Positions 20,895-32,382 of a stretch of DNA of 64,000 nucleotides are shown here, piece by piece (the stretch's first letter is position 1; every line of letters begins with the position of its first letter). Below the pieces are notes generated by a model. That model was given only the letters and a program-made list of their open reading frames with translations. It was not told where the DNA came from and searched no databases. A program made the translations under genes and the position numbers. Source of the DNA: Cristatella mucedo (taxonomy: Eukaryota; Bryozoa; Phylactolaemata; Cristatellidae); NCBI GenBank assembly GCA_009760855.2, contig WPIO01000013.1, positions 4,497,001 through 4,561,000 of the forward strand. Reading direction: 5' to 3'.

Positions 20895-22337
20895 AGCTAA
20901 TAATAATGTAATACAAATGCACTTGATAAAGCGCCCTCAATGAACTCAATCTCTTTCTGAGCGCTTTACATTTGCTGCAAAGGGAAACACGATTGAATGG
21001 TGAGTAACATCGTGCTTGACAAACAAACAAAATGAATAACATGGTTAGGGGTGACATGCACAGGGTCAGCATGCAAATGTAGTTAGTGGCAGCACGCACA
21101 GTGTCAGCACGCATAAGCACTTAAAGGACGAATAATAGGGACCCACTAAATGCTGTCCTAAATAGGTGTGTTTTTAAGTTCTTTTTAAATGTGGTCAGGT
21201 CAGGGGATGTTCTGACGCAGGTCGAGAGGGAGTTCCCGGCTTTAAAATGAAAATAAATAAATAAATTTCATTTTTATAGAGCCCCAAGAGAACTAAATCT
21301 CAATTCAGGCGCTTCACTTATGCCTCAGGGCTCGAGCCCACGACCTCAGCCAGACCTTGGTCGGGGCGAGCACCTTGACCGCTGGACCAACCTTTCAGCT
21401 CGGCAGAGAGCTGCCAGGCTGAAAGGCCAAGGCTGAGTCGGGAGGGAGTTCCAGGCTTTGGGAGCATACGAACTAAATGCATGGTCTCCAAAGGATTTGA
21501 GGTTCGTACAAGGTATTGGTAAACTGTTGGATTCCGAAAAGCGGGTGGTACGATGCTTGGCCTATTGGGGGGAGTAGATCTGAGAGATAGGCTGGAGCCA
21601 AAGAATGAAGTGACCTAAAAGCGAGCGATAAAACCTTGAAGTCAATCCGTTGCTTGACTGGTAGCAATCGTTGGTCGGAGAGAAGTGATGTGACGTGGCA
21701 ACTGCGACGCTCACGACAGACAAGCCTAGTTGTGGAGTTTTGCACCAGCTGTACTCGCCTGATTGCACATGCCGGTAGGCCAGCAAGCAGTGAGTTGCAG
21801 AAGTCAAGACGGGATGTCCCAAATGCATGGACCAACTTAGACGTGGTAACCTTATCTAAACAAGCCCGAATTTTAGCAATATTATGTAGCTGAAAGTAGA
21901 CAGACTTGACTGTGGAGCTGATGTGATCGTCTAACCAGAGTTCACTTTGGAACATGACACCTAGATTTTGAGCTCATTCAACTGGAGATATGCCGGCAGA
22001 GCTAATTTTGAGCATCAGCTTTTCCAATTTCTGAACCACACTTGGTTTTCCCATGACTAGTAAGTTAGTTTTATCATCGTTTAGTTTTAGAAAATGTGCT
22101 GCCATCCATGTGCGGATGTCATCAATGCATGCAGCAAGTGAGTTGAGAGAATTCGAGAAAGTCGAAGGCAGGGAGGGATCAAAGCAAAGGTACAACTGAG
22201 CGTCATCCGCATTGAAGTGAAAGCCTAGATTGTGCCTTGCAATCACATCAGCAAGAGGGATGGTATAAACCGTGAAAAGAACCGGACCTAGCACCGAGCC
22301 CTGCGGTACCCCATATTTCAGAGGTACCTCGGATGAT
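20895..22337 (-). mobile_element. L2-A LINE copy with SINE-A inserted in it
   Basis: Tail and hairpin (about 20925-20970), 3' UTR with the 38-bp repeats, then antisense ORF2: SRLDFCNSLLAGLP and LHWLP-equivalent DQRLLPVKQRIDFKVLS (frame 21955-21473), and FNADDAQLYL (22294-21974) where YADD has become NADD. It breaks off at about 22337 just upstream of PQGS. SINE-A lies at 21244-21436 and duplicates 23 bp of this element. Confidence 0.88.
21244..21436 (-). mobile_element. SINE-A copy inside L2-A, with target site duplication
   Basis: Minus-strand tRNA-like head (box B GGGCTCGAGCCC reads the same on both strands, about 21330-21341) and the reversed L2-like tail hairpin (GCCCCAAGAGAACTAAATCT). 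Flanks 21221-21243 and 21437-21459 are a 23-bp direct repeat with two mismatches. The head end carries an extra 36-bp foldback (21391-21426) absent from other copies. Confidence 0.9.
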
Positions 22338-22339
22338 AG

Positions 22340-23300
22340 AAAACAAAAACCACTCGTAGCTTTAATATTAAATGAACCAGATACATCATGTTGCTAAGAA
22401 AAATAGCACCTGTAACCATCTGCCAATTTTGTAATACGAAAAGCTCAAGTGACACCTAGTCCAACGAATTTTGGAATTTGACAACATGTCGCGTAATTTT
22501 AGTTACTGTGGGATGATGTAATGCTGGGCAATAGCAGCAAGCAATGGCTGCCACTAGAACTCACATCATCTGGTCCTCACAGGGCTTCTCTGTGGACACT
22601 TATAAGAGTACATTAAACGCAAGAGCCTGCCGGTAAAACTTTGACAAGCAAATCTTTACTGCAAGAGGAAATTAGTCCTAAAAGCTTGATGCAAAGTCTT
22701 TGGTAGGGTTTGTGAAATGAGCTGAATGACTTCACAATATTCTGTCTATTTTTGAAAGGAAAGAAAGATGGCATACTATATTTGGCTTGGAATATGGGAA
22801 CCAACGCAAGCAGCAAGCTGCCCGGTATGCGTAAGCAGCCGTAGCTCCAAGCGTCGTTCGCCAGATAGAATAGAACCAGATAGAACCAGAAGAGTGCTGC
22901 GATCTTCTCCCCTTTGCTAAATGGACGATCGAGAGGGAAACCTTCTCCGAGTGCCTAAAACTGATTAGACTAATTATAGTTACAATAGTAAGATAGCCAT
23001 TTAGCGTCTTCAGAGGGCTTAATTTGTTTTTAGGCCATTTGCATACGTAGCCACTCAAAGCTTTACGATTGACGACCACAGGAGCGATACACGACAGGGA
23101 GCGCACACAATGGAAGCACGGCAGCAGCAGCAGCTCGCATGAGTGCAGCTCGCATGAAAAATCGCACGGACTATCCTGCGAGCAACAGGTTATTGTTTAG
23201 GTAATTTTGAAATAGGGATATGTCGGGGAATATACTGTCCGTGTGTCAGCTAAGAGTGATTCGTACGCTTTGGGAAAGTATACATTCTCCCTAGGCTCGG
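22340..23300. other. Unassigned sequence
   Basis: Minus-strand frames at 22613-22816 and 22732-23106 (124 codons) have no recognisable motif. A GCAGCAGCAGCAGCTCGCATGA patch with a partial repeat lies near 23120-23160. Confidence 0.4.
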
Positions 23301-23311
23301 TCTCCAAAGGA

Positions 23312-23465
23312 TTTCCAAGCTGGTTTGGCCCAGTGGTGGTTAATGTGCTCGCCCCGATCGAGGTCTGGCCGATGTCGCGGGCTCGAGCCCCGTGGAGTAT
23401 GTGAAGCACATTAATAGCGATTAATTATTCTTAGGGTGCTATACAAATGAATTAATTTTTTTTCA
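23312..23465 (+). mobile_element. SINE-A copy
   Basis: Head CAAGCTGGTTTGGCCCAGTG with a short insertion before GTTAATGTGCTCGCC, box B GGGCTCGAGCCCC (about 23378), and an altered tail hairpin ending GGGTGCTATACAAATGAATT. Diverged relative to the 36.5 kb copy. Confidence 0.85.
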
Positions 23466-23749
23466 TGTTGATGTGTGGCACAGCTAAGCAACTTTAGTCC
23501 GAAGAGTTGTTAGATGCCTAGCCTGATCGGACAGTAGTTCGACTCTGTAGGCTGGAGAAGAAATATAAATAGTCTTTAAATTGAGTGACATAATCTTGAG
23601 GTGGATGTGCTGCTTTTTGGGGAGCCTGTGCCGGTCGGCGTGAAATATGACAGTTGCAAAATTTACGATAGAAAAGCATAGCTCTATAGTTTGGCACCAA
23701 CTGTTAGCCAGTTATTTGAATGCCACAGGCCAGAAGCTCTGCAGAGAGT

Positions 23750-24155
23750 TGAGTTTCGCGAGTCAGAACAGGACCTAAGCGGCTTTCGCTTTGCATTCGG
23801 TAGCCAACAGACTTCATCTCACGCAAAAAAAGAAAGTAAGAAGCATAGCTGAGTCAGAAGAGCAGTTGAGGTGGTGATTAGCATGGAAGTAGCAGCTCAG
23901 GCCGGCTGGATAGGATAACCTATAGTCGGCAGCAGGAGAGTAGTTGTCGTTGCATAAGAATTGTGGAAGCTTGTTCCACAGCCTCGGACCAGCAGAGCTA
24001 AAGCTTCTGTCACCAATGATCTTTAAGTGGAAAGTTGGAACAGTTAATTTATTGCTCATACAATTCCTAAGGGCATGAGGAATCAGGAGCTGGTACAGCA
24101 GTTCAGCTCAGCATAAAGGAGCACACCCATGACGAAAATTACTTACGGGTCAGCG
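23750..24155 (-). mobile_element. L2-B LINE 3' end
   Basis: Minus-strand frame 24059-23814 reads IIGDRSFSSAGPRLWNKLP, SPAADYR and CYFHANHHLNCS, the L2-B C-terminal block. Upstream (to 24155) matches the 32.5 kb copy (GGTACAGCAG and GTGGGTCAGCGTGAGAAC). CGCTTAGG and CCGAATGC equivalents mark the 3' end near 23780. Confidence 0.82.
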
Positions 24156-24159
24156 TGAG

Positions 24160-25960
24160 AACATATAATGATAATAATAGGACTCTGCTTTGGTAATGTC
24201 AGAGTAATAGAGCTTCCCATCAAGGCCCTGCACAAATCGCTGGAAAAAAGGCACAACCAGGGTTTGCTGGCATTAACTTGTCATGCTGAGACGATCGTGT
24301 AGAAGCAAACGAGCATCGTGCATAGGCCAGCATCACGCTAAAGCAAGCAAGCAAGAAGACACTACTACGTGCTGCTGGTTAGTAAGGCCACTTGCTAACA
24401 GCAATTTGGGCGCAGGCGCAGTAGGAATAAACTCGTGAGCAGATACGATTGAAACGCACACGCCGGAGCAAAAAAAAGGCAAGGAGCCTAATGGAGTAAA
24501 GAGAAAGCTGGGCAAAGTGAACTCTTTGCGTTTCTCGTACGCACTTTCGGTGCATGCGAGCTAAAGGCAGGATCCTCAAGGAATTTTACTTTCGTGCGAG
24601 GGTCAGCGAGACGACTGGAATGCAATGGAGAGGGCGAGGCGAGAGGACGAACGGTGCGCTTGCAGTGATTGATTGAGGAGTCTCAGCCAATCGGGGAAGT
24701 AAGCAGTTCAGCGTTCGAGCGCTTCTCGCTGTCTTTCTTTGCTTATGTCCAAACCTAAGGAGCCTGTAATCTCTGGCAGGCCGTATTTCCACTGAAGCAC
24801 ACTATAGTGAGTGCACTGCCCCGGATGATGTCATGTCCGAGGCAGGCTGCTTACAAAGTGATTGCACGAAACTGTGTTCCATTCATTTGCGGTGACGGCC
24901 GTCGATTGGAAAAGGCAAACACTACATTGTCGTGCTTGGCACACAGACACGAAGGTGACAGCGCACGCTTTTGTTCCGATTGCCATTCTTTTTGCTCTAA
25001 TTCCTGCCGACGGTCACTACGCTGGCAGTTTAGAAGATAGAAAGTTGCAACAACAGTGACACCCTTTCACTGACACGGTTTGCCTTCCATACGGCTTTCG
25101 TGCCTGGCAAGAATCGCTTGCAAGCAACCAGGTGCCAGCGAACGCAATAACAGCGGCCTGGAACAAATGCCTATCGAGAGAATTACAAGAGCTCAGTATC
25201 CTGGGCAAACACGTTGCCACGGCGGCGTGCACGAGCCGTGCAAAGATGGAGCTGACACAGCCAGCGGCTTACTACTGCTCGCCGCTGCTTGTGCAAGCCA
25301 GCTTGCAGCGACCAGACAGATGCTCTGCCAGTTTGTGCGGAAAGCGGGTTTATTCTTCTCCATCGGCCAGTTTTTTAATGCTGTCAGGAATTCGCAGATT
25401 CTGCCCCCTGCTTCGGGGATTTCAATGGAACCAGCCCTTCACGCCTGAGAAAGTCTGACAAGGAACGGATGGTGATATTTCTTTTTAGTATGGCTAATCA
25501 GGCTGCCCCGCTGGCACACATGGAGACTCGCTAAGCTGACCGCTTAGGCTTCTTCCGCAAGAATACGACCAATTGCCGGTTTGTTGCTTATTGGGTCGAA
25601 ACATTCCGCCGCCGCAAGATTACACGGTGTTAAGATTGGTAGCTCGATCGTCGCCACCGGCCAGCGGGTTGAGCTGGGCTTGCGTTCACTTGGAATGCCG
25701 CTTGGAGTGCTTCTAATGCAGGCCGCTATGGCCGCCGAAATCCATGCAGCTGACTGCTCTGGAAGCACTCCAAAGCAGCATTCCAAACTAATGCGAGGTG
25801 ACGACCGAGCTGTCAATCGGCTAGTGCCCGTATGTGGCTGCAGGAAGTGGCAGGTAGCGCACTTTGTGCGTGTCAAAGCATCAGGGTGGCAGAGAGCGAC
25901 CGTAGGCCGCCATCAGCAGAGGGAGGCACTGCACGTCACCGCAAAATGATCTCACCTCGA
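24160..25960. other. Unassigned, GC-richer region with a long frame and an inverted repeat
   Basis: A plus-strand frame runs from 24862 to 25458 with a single TGA at 25057-25059; in both halves I recognise no domain. An opposing pair of frames covers 25544-25949. A near-perfect inverted repeat lies at 25690-25713 / 25762-25786. There is no LINE or SINE homology. It could be a decayed gene or an unfamiliar transposon; I cannot decide. Confidence 0.4.
25690..25786. repeat. Inverted repeat, about 24-bp arms, 48-bp loop
   Basis: Left arm 25690-25713 (TTGGAATGCCGCTTGGAGTG...) and right arm 25762-25786 (GAAGCACTCCAAAGCAGCAT...) are complementary apart from one mismatch and one extra base. Confidence 0.85.
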
Positions 25961-25964
25961 GTGG

Positions 25965-26276
25965 GAAACGGGTCACGAAAACATTGAAAAAGAATTAAAA
26001 GCTCAACTCTTTATCACATCACTTAGTGGGTCCCCGCGATTCAATCTGTATGTGCTTATCCGTGCTGTCACTGTGCATGCTGTCACTGACAACACTTGCA
26101 TGCTGACCCTGTGAATATCACCCTTAACCATGCTATTCTTGTTTATTGAGCATGCTAACACTAACCATTCGATCGTGTTTCCTTTGCAGCAAATGTAAAG
26201 CGCCTGGAAAGAGACTGAGATCTCCGAGGGCGCTTTATCAAGTGTGCTATTTTTCTTATAAATATTAATATTCTAC
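25965..26276 (+). mobile_element. L2-A LINE 3' end
   Basis: The last ORF2 codons are degraded (LKAQLFITSLSGSP-like), then 3' UTR, the hairpin GCGCCTGGAAAGAGACTGAG / ATCTCCGAGGGCGC (inner stem weakened) and an imperfect AT-rich tail. Confidence 0.85.
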
Positions 26277-26279
26277 GAA

Positions 26280-27500
26280 TGACGCATAACATGTACTGTA
26301 CCAATCATTGTGAAATAATTAATTGTACGTCGAGATCCCTTTGATTGATCCCTTGTAGAGCGTCCATGGTATGTGGCCGACCGCTTTAGCAGGGAATAGA
26401 GTTGTGCCAGAAGCTATGAGCCAGGCAGTCGAGTTGGGCTGTGGGTGTCTATTGCTAGTTTAAATACACTATGGCTGGTGCTATATATCCATCGCCTTCC
26501 GTCGTGACAATGCTTAGACTTTGAGATCAGCTAAAGACCCGTAGATGCAGAACCAGTGCACGCTGGCATAACAACGATGACAAGGTGGCCAAAGGTGCCA
26601 AAAGTATGCCGACTATGAGGAGCAGCCAAAGCTTGAGATTAAAAGGTACATCCATAGTGTGATTACAGTGAGATTTCAAAGTACATCCTTAGTGTAGTTT
26701 ATCTCTTCGACAGCCGAGGAGAGTTTTTCAGAAACAGCCGCAGCTTACAATCACTCTCCTACAACGCCAGAGCACGTCTAAACTGTCTTGCTCAAAGCCT
26801 CCCGCACAACTGCCTGAATATTAAACTACTTCGGCTTTTACGGTGCTTAGCCATAGAATAAGGCGTACACGTTTCCGAGCCGAAACCTCAAGAGTTCGTC
26901 AGCTAGCATCACTCCAATGACATTGGCCCGTGATCTGCACGTGCTATTTATAAAGATGTCATTTGATGAGCAAAATAACGCCGCTGCAAAATCCACCATT
27001 CTTTTAGTTCAGGAACACTCAGCCAAAATCAGGGCTTAGATAAGATTAAGCTTCGATGAGCGTACAATAGCCGAAATATTTCACGAATTCGTTACTTCGT
27101 ATCTTGTTGTCATCTGACATCCAGTGGGCTCTCCCAGCTCTTCAGCATGTGGTCATTTTGCCGTCCCTAATACTGAATAGAAATCTATTGGCGATCGAGT
27201 TTTCAGCTCATGCACCGACAGCTTGAAACTCGCCCATGGGAAAAAATTAAATTGTGAAATGATCGTTTATTGTTTCAGCCTCGGCTAGACACGCATGCTC
27301 TCCGGTCAGATTTCCTTTTGCCACAGTGAACTTGTATATTGTAGTTCTAGTATGCTTTGCCTGCGAACCTGTAAATGATTCACTTCCTGGCTAGAGGTCT
27401 TATTATTTGGCGACTACGATAGTATTAATGTTTGCTATAAAACGCTGGCCTAATTATGATACGTGCTTGCCTTTGCATGATTGATACTATTAGTAATAGT
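26280..27500. other. Unassigned sequence
   Basis: No open frame of note and no repeat family recognised. Confidence 0.45.
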
Positions 27501-27504
27501 AATA

Positions 27505-28190
27505 GGAATACAATGATATATTTGTATAGTGCCACCCGAGAACTGAATCTCTTATTAGGCCCTTTAGAAATGCTGCATATAAAGCATTACCAAATGTTTG
27601 GTGGCAACATCCTCAAGCACGTGACATAGTGTAAGCAGGTACATACACACAAAAGACCCACCTAAAGCTGTAACAAACAGGTGCGCTTTAAGCTTCATTT
27701 TAAATTTCATCATGTCAGGGACGTTGTGACGTGCGTCGGTAGTGAGTTCCAGGCTTTGGGAGCATAGGAACTAAAGGCATGGTCTCCATCAATTTTGAGA
27801 TTCGTACGAGTTATGGCTAAATGATTCGAGTCTAAACAACAGGTTGTATGATTCATCGCCTGCCGGGGAAGTAGTTCTAATAGACAGGCTGGAGCGAGAG
27901 AATAAAAGGACCTAAAGTAAGTGACAGAACCTTGAAGCCGAGCTGGTTTGGTCTAGCAGTTAAGGTGCTCGCCCCGACCAAGGTCTGACTGAGGTCGCGG
28001 GGTCGAGCCCCGAGGCATATGTGAAGCGCCTGAATAGATATTAAGCTATCTTGGGGCGCTATATAAATGAATTATATTTTGAAGTCGATGCGCTGCTTTA
28101 TTGGGAGCCAGTGCAAGTCAGAGAGAAGTGGTGTGATGGGGCAATTGCGACGCTCACGACAGATAAGCCTATTCATGTCATTAACCCCTT
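27505..28190 (-). mobile_element. L2-C LINE 3' end with SINE-A inserted
   Basis: Tail-first on the plus strand: GCCACCCGAGAACTGAATCT, a 3' UTR unlike L2-A (shared instead with 55.75 kb: ATGCTGCATAT...AAGCATTACC), then antisense ORF2 (TTCCAGGCTTTGGGAGCATA and AGGCTGGAGC). The ORF2 part is interrupted at 27937 by SINE-A and resumes at about 28079 (GAAGTCGATGCGCTGCTTTA, the FKVL/QRID region). Confidence 0.8.
27938..28078 (+). mobile_element. SINE-A copy inside L2-C
   Basis: CCGAGCTGGTTTGGTCTAGC head, box B GGGTCGAGCCCC, tail hairpin GCGCC / GGGGCGC, and TATATAAATGAATTATATTT. Short flanking repeat CTTGAAG / TTTGAAG marks a possible target duplication. It lies in the orientation opposite to its host LINE. 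Confidence 0.88.
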
Positions 28191-28199
28191 GGTACGGAT

Positions 28200-31150
28200 T
28201 CTCTTTCAGTGAATTGCAAAGCACATTGACAGCGAGTAAATTCAATTAAGACGCCAAACAATCAAGCTATGATAGTTATTATTACTCGTGCTATAATTCA
28301 GGGATCGTGCATAATAGCACGGCAGTAATTATCGGGCTGATTTAGCACACTGAAGTTTCAGCCGCACCTACAGGTCGCTTGCCCTTATTCAAAGACAGCG
28401 TCTTCAAGGTATTTTTCGCACGCCAGCAAGGGCTTGCACCTTTAATATTCCTAGGTTTGTGGTTCAAGGAAAGTTCTTGCAGAAGCTGCAACAGTGCATT
28501 TGTAAAAGTCGGGTGTCTTTTTTGGTGATCCGATTTCACTCAAACGGTGGCAAATGCAACCTCCAATGACCTTTCCCTGTAAATTGATGCTTTGTGAGTA
28601 TAACCAAACTGGTTGCAAGCAATTATTGATAAGGAGCCAGTAAAGCGATCTCGGCAGTCGTAATCTGGCTGATTCTGCACACAAATGCTAAATAAAGTAA
28701 CATTAAAAATGGTTGCAAAAAAGGTATGCACCACTATGTCTAAAATGTTTCCAAAGTAATGTGCCGAGTACTTGTGCTACGGTTATAGGCAAGCGAGGCC
28801 TTTCCATAAAGCAAAAGCATTGTATAGAGGATCTCCATCGACCCGATGTCAAGTTTCCAGTGTCTTCGTTCTACTTCTGCTGAATCCTGGCTCTCGAGAA
28901 TCGAAGTGCGCCGAGGTCGTGAGTTTTTTCTGAAGAAGAAAGACTGCTAATGTAATAATAATAATAACGCACATGCGAAGCTTGATGGCATTTAGCAAGC
29001 CACTGAAGTTAGCGGATAAAGTAGCCTCATCCGTAAAAGCACAATGTGCTATCGTTTGTCTTCATTATACATCCGGATGACTGGCCATGGCCGGGCCCTA
29101 GCTAAACTTGATGGCTGGACCACTGCCAGCGAAGAATTGGTCCAATAAGAATATTTCAGATGCAACTGAACTCGGATGCTAACCGGCCTGATGCTGAACG
29201 ATGAAAGCTCCCTACGGTGCGAGCAAAGATTTCTCGAAGTTGCAAGTCTTAAAAGGCTGAGCGAAAGTTCAGTTTGATTGCACGAATAAACCATCAGGAG
29301 AAGCCTTTTAAATTTCTAAAATAACCATAAAAGACGTTTTAGTCGGTTAAAGCGTTTTAGCGGTCAAACGTTTTACCCGGTTAAACTTGAAGCTGAATTC
29401 AAAGTTGATGCACATCGCGATTATTAGAGAGTCTCCTACTCCGAGAAAACGGGATCTTATGTAACATAAGGGATTGACAGGTTTTTAATCACCGTACGTG
29501 GACTTTTGCATCTATGCTCTGTCAAATGAAAATGATCAAGTAGCAAGCTTTGCCGATTTACCCAATACATTCACCAGAGTTGGCACAGCCCCAGCAAGTA
29601 GTCCTGGTTACTCACTGTAAAAGTAAGAATAAGATCATAACTTCAATACGAGGTTCTTACGCTTGGCTCAGACGCTGGATTTTAACTTATCAAGTATGCT
29701 GTGCGATGTCCAACGGACATACGGGTAAAATATGGCAACTGGCTCGAGCAGCTCTCGTGGACGGCTGTGCGTGCAATAATAAAAGCTATTCGCTACGCGT
29801 ATGAATATAGTGTGTCTGCTGCTTAGTGATTGCTTGTGCTGGTCTAATTGACGTTGCTACCTGCTCTCTGTGGTACACCGAGAGCGTGCTGCAGCAGCTG
29901 GCTATGATTTTGACTGACTGGTAAACTGCTTCACCCTTTATTATTGAGGAACTGGCGTCAGGCGGTGGAGGATTATACTGCCAGGTGACGACCTGGTCTG
30001 ACGGTCGATACTAATATCTCATACCTATCAACGGTTTCGCCAGAGCCGATTAGACTACTGACGCGCGCGGATCATATAAATAAAACTAATTCCGAATATA
30101 AAAATGGCTGAGATGGCAATAGCATCAGGTGGGGAAAGTTTTCTTTGGGGCACTTGTGAACAGATTATGGAAAGCACTTTTCGCTTTCACTCACACTGAT
30201 CGGTCGAAGGGATTAGGTAATGTATCATTTCAATGGGACTTTATTAATGTTTTTTTCTGGATTGGACAGCTTGCGAATGTAGACTCCAATCCCAAAACAG
30301 CCCAGCTAAGCACCATAACTGCCAATAACTCAAGAGCAGCGCCTGATCATCGCTTAAGATCAAATCCGATGAGCAGGATCAAGAGTGATTTCCTGCACCT
30401 TAAAAATTCGTCGTTCTATCACCGCAGCGTTACGCAGCAGTACGCAGCTGGATATGCTACCAGGCCGGGCCGGCGCTCCAGCAAAGACCTTTCGGTGCCA
30501 TCAGAGACCTCGTCGTCTTCTCAAGCTCTAAAACGCAGTCGAGCTTGGAAGGCTCAGCTGAATGACATTGCAGCAGCCCCTGATTTTAGGATATTTACGA
30601 GGAAGCCAAAAAATGAACCTGACCTCACACCGGCGGCTCCTTTCACGCGATTTGTTTGCCTCATACTTATGCATCCTGACGTTGGGTATTACATAAGCAC
30701 TGAGCATTTCTAGTGCTTTATTACTAGCCTTTAAAGAAAAATAGATCTGCTAATGCAATATACAAATGTGAGATTATTATAACCTGCTGTGATCTGAGTC
30801 GTATTTTCGTGCAAGCCTCATTCTGTCGCACTTTTTAAGCACTCTATCTATCGACCTATCATTCTCTATTGCTTGAAGGTTCATATCGCCAAAATATAAT
30901 TTTTTAATGAAAATATAGAATACACAAAATAATTTCGACATTATACAAGCCGCGTGTACGCGATACCACACAGAACACCGAAGTGGACTAAAAGACGTTA
31001 TCCACATGGACGCCGGAGCGAGCCCGTACGCGACTGCCCGCCCGGCGTCCTCGACCACACTCAACGGGCCTGTATCGCCCGTTACTTATATACCACTGCC
31101 ATAAATCGCAACAGCCCATAATCCAATGACAGCGCAACAATCTCACAATA
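28200..31150. other. Unassigned region, almost 3 kb
   Basis: No transposon recognised. It holds a 194-codon frame (30129-30713, listed separately) and a small triplicated motif at 29337-29388 (CGTTTTAGTCGGTTAAAG, CGTTTTAGCGGTCAAA, CGTTTTACCCGGTTAAAC). Minus-strand frames near 28451-28734 and 30777-31064 have no motif. Confidence 0.4.
30129..30713 (+). CDS. Unrecognised open frame, 194 codons
   Basis: This is the longest frame outside repeats and microsatellites. I do not recognise it. The N-terminal third has aromatic/hydrophobic stretches (VNRLWKALFAF, FINVFFWIGQ) and the middle is basic and serine-rich (RRSSKDLSVPSETSSSSQAL). No signal peptide, catalytic motif or zinc site is evident. A second ATG in a good context opens a separate 31-codon frame at 30104-30199. 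Splice sites were not modelled. It may be a chance frame or an exon of an unknown gene. Confidence 0.2.
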   Translation: MGKVFFGALVNRLWKALFAFTHTDRSKGLGNVSFQWDFINVFFWIGQLANVDSNPKTAQLSTITANNSRAAPDHRLRSNPMSRIKSDFLHLKNSSFYHRSVTQQYAAGYATRPGRRSSKDLSVPSETSSSSQALKRSRAWKAQLNDIAAAPDFRIFTRKPKNEPDLTPAAPFTRFVCLILMHPDVGYYISTEHF

Positions 31151-31154
31151 GCCA

Positions 31155-31315
31155 CAATTTTGTTTAGTACCCTAAGAGAATTTAACCTCTAATGAGGCGC
31201 TTCACATATCCCATGGGGCTCAAGCCCACGATATCGGTCGTAAAATACGTTCACCTTGACCTTAGCCGAGGCGAGCGCCTTAAACGCTGAGCTAAACCAG
31301 CATGAATGCAGGTCA
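31155..31315 (-). mobile_element. SINE-A copy, diverged
   Basis: Reversed tail (ACCCTAAGAGAATTTAACCTCTAATGAGGCGC split by divergence), then GGGGCTCAAGCCCACG (box B) and CTAAACCAGC at the head end. An extra segment of about 20 bp, with a partly repeated CACCTTGACC/CGCCTTAAACGC, lies between box B and box A. Confidence 0.8.
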
Positions 31316-32120
31316 AAGGTGAATGCAGGCGACAAGCTTGTTTTTTTGCGCATATGCAACGACTAAAACATCGGCTAGGGCAACTATTACTGCTGCTCGC
31401 TAATTGAAGCACAAGAACAATCCTCTAGAACAGGATAGAACAAAGTAGAACGCGATTTCAGCTTTACTATGAAGCTGTCTCTGCTGTAGGAGAGACTAGG
31501 TCAGTGGTTTGCAAGCAGCTATTAATTTTAAAGATTCCTATTGAAAATCTATTTAACATTTTGATTCTATTTTTCATTTTATAAAGGTAATAATGATAAC
31601 ACAATGTCGCTTGCATAGCAACTTTAGATAGCTTTATCTCTACCCAGGCACGGACAATCAAACTGAAATTTTACTTAGTCCAGATTGCTGAAGCAGACGT
31701 GAAGATATTCAAGTATCCTATTTTATAGGATATATGACTTAAAACGAAACGCGCACTGAGCCAGGCCCCGGTATACAACAAAAACTCAGTGCAACATAAA
31801 AGACAAGTTTGTTGTAGCAAAGGGATTTCTAGCGGAGTGGGTGAGACGCGTCTTGTGTTGAGTATTGTAGAATGCAAAGTCATTGCAGGTCATTGCACCC
31901 GTCTTTGATTGAGAACCATTTTGGAAATGCACCCCTCTCTCTGTCTCTCTTTTCCCTCTACTACCGAGTTCTTGCACAAGCTGCAAAACGCATACTACTT
32001 CTGCAGCTTGTGTTAGCTGTTTCACATTCTAGATGCGATCTCTGATGTATCTCCGTCTGCAACTCCAAAAAGCCACAAAGAAAATGAGGATGTTGCACAG
32101 GAGAGTTTTGGTAAGTGCAC
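31316..32120. other. Unassigned sequence
   Basis: AT-rich, with no repeat family or coding motif recognised. Confidence 0.45.
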
Positions 32121-32124
32121 TCAC

Positions 32125-32322
32125 CGCCTAATTTCTTTCGGTACGCATTTGGTAGCCGAAAGACTTCATCTCCCGCAACAAAGAGAAAGTGAGATGCATA
32201 GCTGGATCAGGAGAGCAGTTGATGTAGTGATTAGCATAGAAGTAGTAGCTCAGGACCGCTGAAAAGGATTTGCCGTAGTCGGCAGCTGGAGAGTAAAGAG
32301 AGAGTGAGAGTAGAGAGAGAAG

Positions 32323-32382
<60 letters not shown>

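Noticed and set aside
24600-25960. Bacterial contamination as the source of the GC-richer block
   Set aside because: No bacterial-style gene, ribosome binding site or recognisable protein, and it is continuous with LINE-bearing DNA on both sides.
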